From Microvirga rosea (GTDB lineage Bacteria > Pseudomonadota > Alphaproteobacteria > Rhizobiales > Beijerinckiaceae), in NCBI RefSeq assembly GCF_020595095.1, contig NZ_JAJDOP010000005.1:310001-374000 (forward strand): DNA of 64,000 nucleotides, in the 5' to 3' direction. Made by a program: the position numbers and the translations under genes. This document shows, one piece after another, positions 61,217 through 64,000 of this stretch; the stretch's first letter is position 1; each line of letters opens with the position of its first letter. A model generated the notes under the pieces. The model was not told the DNA's origin. It searched no databases and saw only the letters and a list, made by a program, of their open reading frames with translations.

Positions 61217-62230
61217 CTATGGCTTGTAGATCGTCTTCCAATCCCGCTTCATGTCGACGACGAGCCACCCTCGCTTCGGCGCCTCGTCGAGCGCCTTGTC
61301 GAGCCGACCGATCTGCGACTGCCGATCGTAGGCGTACTCGCGCTCCACGTCGGTGTGATGGACGATCAGCGCGAAACGTGGGCCCGTGTTTAGGGTCGTC
61401 CATTGCAGCATCTGGAGATCGCCGTCCGAGTTACCGGCAGCGAAGACCGGTCGGCGGCCGATGAAACGGTTGATGCCGAGCGGCTTGCCGGATCCGTCAT
61501 CGACGAACTCGACCGTCGGTAGCTTCTCAATGACCGGGGTGTCGCCCTCAAGACGGTAGCTCGTCTTGCCGCTCGACCCTATCACCTGCTCGGGCGGGAT
61601 GCCGTAGGCCTTCTCCGTCCACGGTCGCATGAACTCGACGCCGCCGCCCGAGACGATGAAGGTCTTGAAGCCGTTCGCCCTCAGGTACGTCAGCAGTTCA
61701 ACCATCGGCTGGTAGATCAGCTCCGTGTAGGGTCGGTTGAAGCGCGGGTGGCGCGCCGTGGCGAGCCAGTCCGAAACGCTCTTCTCGAAGGCCGTCGTCG
61801 TCATCCCACTATGGGTAGCAATCATCAGGTCCGCGATGCCTTGCTCACCGAGCGCGGCCAGGGTCGCCCTGTCGCCGCTCAGGAGTGCCTTGAAGGGCTG
61901 CCTGCCCGCCAGTTCCGGATTGGCGTTGGCGAGTTCCCTGGCACGGGCCTCCACGAATTCGGCCTGGACGTAGTTGGGCTGTTCCGTCCAGAGCGTGCCG
62001 TCGTTATCGAAGGTGGCGATCCGGTCCTCGATCGGCACGAAGTCGGGGCCGGCCTGACGCGTCACGCGTTGCACGAAATCGATAATTCTAGTCTTGGCCG
62101 CACCGTCGTTCCAGGACGGCAGGGGATCGGTCTGGGTCTGGGCCTCCGGTGCCGTAAGCCCGAGCATGTTAACTGCCGCGAATACGAGAAGTGCACGGCG
62201 TGTGGGGATGAAGGTACTGGGGATTGGCAT
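61217..62230 (-). CDS. Exported HAD-family phosphatase
   Basis: This 337-residue protein has a signal peptide (ALLVFAAVNMLGLTAPEA) and the HAD motifs: FDNDGTLW with D75 and D77, TFIVSGGG (motif II Ser), a Lys in IGSSGKTSYR and the acidic AAGNSDGD (motif IV). HAD enzymes of this type remove phosphate from small molecules. The gene lies between the sulfatase gene and BatD. The ATG at 62230 follows the BatD stop by one base. Co-occurrence with a sulfatase suggests action on the same or a related ester. The substrate is unknown. Confidence 0.87.
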   Translation of the reverse strand: MPIPSTFIPTRRALLVFAAVNMLGLTAPEAQTQTDPLPSWNDGAAKTRIIDFVQRVTRQAGPDFVPIEDRIATFDNDGTLWTEQPNYVQAEFVEARARELANANPELAGRQPFKALLSGDRATLAALGEQGIADLMIATHSGMTTTAFEKSVSDWLATARHPRFNRPYTELIYQPMVELLTYLRANGFKTFIVSGGGVEFMRPWTEKAYGIPPEQVIGSSGKTSYRLEGDTPVIEKLPTVEFVDDGSGKPLGINRFIGRRPVFAAGNSDGDLQMLQWTTLNTGPRFALIVHHTDVEREYAYDRQSQIGRLDKALDEAPKRGWLVVDMKRDWKTIYKP

Positions 62231-62231
62231 C

Positions 62232-63563
62232 TCAGGATCTCTCGACGGGATTGAGCGGTGGCAATGCGGACGGACGCCGGACACGTGCGTGTACAGCCGG
62301 GACGGACCATGCCGCCTCGGCGAGCCGACGTCCCCGTTCCGGCGTCCATGGTTCCCCACCACGGCCGAATAGGGAGCGTTCGAGTTGCATCGCCGCGGCC
62401 AATGCGTGATGCTGCGAGACCCACTCGACCTGGGATGGCGACAGTCGCGTCTTCCATTCAGCGAATGCCCGATACGTCGCGACGGCATCCCCGCCCCTGG
62501 CGACCCGGCACAAGGCCCGTCTCGCGGCCATCTCCGATGTAGCCTGCCGTTGCTGCCAAGCGAGCCAACCATCGCGTACCCGCGGCCAGCCGTAGCGCAC
62601 CGCCAGGACAAGGACCGACAGCGTTGCGGCAAGTCCGAAGGCCATCTTCAGCCACTTGCGCGGGCTGCGCCGCACGTCTGCGGAGGAAGCTGCCGTGGAG
62701 GGTACGGCGCTCACCGTCACGCTCACGCCGGGAAGATTCACCAATTGGGCGGACTTCGTGCCGAGATCCCACCACGGCTGGGTGAGGGTTGGGATCGTAA
62801 AGGTGCCGGCGCGCTCGAACACGTAGGTGACCTTGTCGGTTCGGTGACCCGTGACCGAGCCGCGATTCACACGATCCTCGCTCACGGGCGGATCGACATA
62901 GACCCGAACGCCGTCAGGCACGGCGAAGGTGAGGTCGGGCATGCCGAGTGCGGGCACGTCCACTGCCTCCCGGGTCACTGTCCGGACGAGGGCGCCGCCG
63001 GTTTCGAAGCGGGTTGCCTGAACTGGCAACCAGGCCTGGCTCGCAGACACCCGGATCGAGGCGATCACTGGACCTGACGGATCGATGCCCGGCGGGACGG
63101 CGACGTCCAGGCTAACCGGATTGCCCATGGTCGATCCGGCAACATCGCCGGTAGGGTCGAGCAGGGTGATGTGCGGGGCCGGAACGGTCAGCCTCCCGCC
63201 GCGGCGAGGATAGACGGCGAACGTGAAGCGCTGGCCGACGTAAGGTCGCTGACCGATCGTCTCGCGGATGGTCAGGCCTTGGCTCTCGAAACGCATCACC
63301 TGTGCGCCCGGTGCGTCCGAAACCCCGACCCGCGGCGGCCGCGGCATGATGTCGGGGAACAGGACGTCGACATAGAGGCTGACGGACTGGCCAACGACTG
63401 CACTGTCGGCAGGATCGAGCGCTGTCCTCACGATGACGCCCGACGGCTGAGACAAGGCCGACGACGCGGCGACGATCAGGCCGAGGGCCGGCAGGAAACG
63501 CATCGAGCCCGATCCACCTCTCGACCAAGACCCTCGTGGCAACGCCCGGAAAGCCTGCGTCAT
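62232..63563 (-). CDS. BatD-like protein
   Basis: This protein of about 443 residues has a signal peptide, two or more immunoglobulin-like periplasmic domains with strands such as SVSLYVDVLFPDIMPRPPRV (shortened) and FTFAVYPRRGGRLTVPA, a transmembrane helix (MAFGLAATLSVLVLAVRYGW) and a cytoplasmic helical tail. That is the BatD layout. Normally it is encoded with BatA-C on one strand, but here it sits in the opposing operon with the sulfatase, so the Bat complex is split across the convergent pair. The start at 63563 overlaps the upstream stop as ATGA; ATG 63503 is an alternative. Confidence 0.85.
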   Translation of the reverse strand: MTQAFRALPRGSWSRGGSGSMRFLPALGLIVAASSALSQPSGVIVRTALDPADSAVVGQSVSLYVDVLFPDIMPRPPRVGVSDAPGAQVMRFESQGLTIRETIGQRPYVGQRFTFAVYPRRGGRLTVPAPHITLLDPTGDVAGSTMGNPVSLDVAVPPGIDPSGPVIASIRVSASQAWLPVQATRFETGGALVRTVTREAVDVPALGMPDLTFAVPDGVRVYVDPPVSEDRVNRGSVTGHRTDKVTYVFERAGTFTIPTLTQPWWDLGTKSAQLVNLPGVSVTVSAVPSTAASSADVRRSPRKWLKMAFGLAATLSVLVLAVRYGWPRVRDGWLAWQQRQATSEMAARRALCRVARGGDAVATYRAFAEWKTRLSPSQVEWVSQHHALAAAMQLERSLFGRGGEPWTPERGRRLAEAAWSVPAVHARVRRPSALPPLNPVERS

Positions 63564-64000
63564 GGCTCGCCTCGCACGAACCAGCGGTAGTAGGGATTGT
63601 CCGGATCCGCCGCGAGTACCTTGTGCATGTCGCGAGCCCACCCGATCCGGTCGCCCCCGAAGGCATACATGCCGGCACGATAGAAGGTGAGCAGCTCCTC
63701 CCGGCGGGAGGCGATCGCCGCGAGCGCCGCCTCGTCGGCTCCGCTGACGGGAACATCATCGCGCAGATTCAGCAGGTCTTGCAGCACCAGCCCGAAATCT
63801 CCGCGCCGGACCCAGGTGGCATACTCGATCCGGGGGTGATCGTCGGTCACGGCCGGCGCATCCCCGGCAAAGCGGACGAGGCCGTCCCGCCCCATGACAT
63901 AGGTCGCCAACAGGGCTTCGGGCGACCGCACACCCACCTCCGCCAGGGCCGACGCAACATCGGGGTTCGTTGCCAGCAGCCGGATGCGGGCGAGATCGAG
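63560..64000 (-). CDS. Spermidine synthase-like protein (C-terminal part; 5' end outside window)
   Basis: The 146 codons present are the C-terminus of a larger protein. TDDHPRIEYATWVRRGDFG resembles the end of the aminopropyltransferase/spermidine-synthase fold, as in the large proteins that fuse it to a membrane-transport-like domain. The remaining tail (ASRREELLTFYRAGMY...DMHKVLAADPDNPYYRWF) is TPR-like. The frame is open to the right edge. The stop overlaps the BatD start. Such proteins are of uncertain function and may not make spermidine. Confidence 0.65.
   Translation of the reverse strand, partial: LDLARIRLLATNPDVASALAEVGVRSPEALLATYVMGRDGLVRFAGDAPAVTDDHPRIEYATWVRRGDFGLVLQDLLNLRDDVPVSGADEAALAAIASRREELLTFYRAGMYAFGGDRIGWARDMHKVLAADPDNPYYRWFVRGEP

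Noticed and set aside
59393-61393. A 666-codon open frame on the plus strand opposite the sulfatase gene
   Set aside because: It is antisense to a clear sulfatase, its sequence mirrors the complementary codons, and it has no recognisable motif. Long antisense frames are expected at this GC content.
1-64000. Genome-wide reassignment of TAG to an amino acid
   Set aside because: Several intact genes (lon, psiE, the SDR at 39086, the VOC gene) end in TAG at the expected family length, so TAG still works as a stop.
1-64000. CRISPR arrays, tRNA or rRNA genes
   Set aside because: No regularly spaced direct repeats and no tRNA cloverleaf or rRNA sequence were recognised by reading; a covariance-model search was not possible.

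Overview
The window reads as chromosome of a high-GC alphaproteobacterium, probably order Hyphomicrobiales (Rhizobiales) and perhaps near Methylobacteriaceae/Microvirga. This placement is inferred from the gene families (peptide ABC transporters, CgeB-like glycosyltransferases, a TIGR04290-like methyltransferase, DUF1003, degraded rhizobial-type transposase) and from the dense ATGA/GTGA start-stop overlaps; no rRNA or tRNA gene was seen. No recognisable transcription regulator gene lies in the 64 kb.

Positions 1-20500 hold three peptide-type (Dpp/Opp) ABC uptake systems. The first (minus strand, running off the left edge) is small ORF - binding protein - DppD - DppF. The second (minus strand, 11200 to 4101) is binding protein - two permeases - fused double ATPase - L-2-amino-thiazoline-4-carboxylate (ATC) hydrolase-like protein - flavin monooxygenase-like protein; a glyoxalase-like VOC protein is divergent. 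Copies of a palindrome GTTCT-N6-(A/G)GAAC lie in the promoter regions of systems one and two, so they probably share a regulator encoded elsewhere. The third system (plus strand, 13698-20474) is binding protein - two permeases - M20 dipeptidase - fused double ATPase.

Positions 20844-34654 hold a DUF1003 membrane protein and then an 11-gene minus-strand glycan locus: a glycosidase fused to a sugar epimerase, a methyltransferase, two more epimerases, a UDP-xylose-synthase-like decarboxylase, four glycosyltransferases, a zinc-type dehydrogenase and a Gfo/Idh oxidoreductase. Two genes here (one epimerase and the dehydrogenase) carry single in-frame TAG codons while being otherwise intact.

Positions 34655-40300 look like an eroding accessory zone: a possible queC relic, a coenzyme F420-reductase-like Rossmann protein, a deleted and frameshifted PfpI gene joined to a truncated Rossmann gene, an Old Yellow Enzyme, an SDR and a small conserved protein.

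Positions 40356-48968 form a proteostasis island resembling the locus of heat resistance: Lon, Hsp20, a ClpK/ClpG-like disaggregase with an N-terminal Cys cluster, PsiE, and a cyclic-nucleotide-binding domain fused to a thioredoxin-reductase-like flavoprotein that has lost the CxxC. Positions 49038-51923 hold two hypothetical proteins, a transposase relic, a perfect 19-bp hairpin and a frameshifted DUF2220/JetD-like (Wadjet) relic.

Positions 51924-64000 hold two convergent gene sets: exported small protein - MoxR - DUF58 - DUF4381 - VWA - VWA - TPR - formylglycine-generating enzyme (plus), facing outer-membrane protein - Tat-exported sulfatase - exported HAD phosphatase - BatD - spermidine-synthase-like protein (minus). 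The two sets appear to be one envelope system that matures and uses an exported sulfatase under a MoxR/VWA chaperone complex. This is my leading candidate for an undescribed system, followed by the ATC-hydrolase uptake regulon and the glycosidase-epimerase glycan locus.
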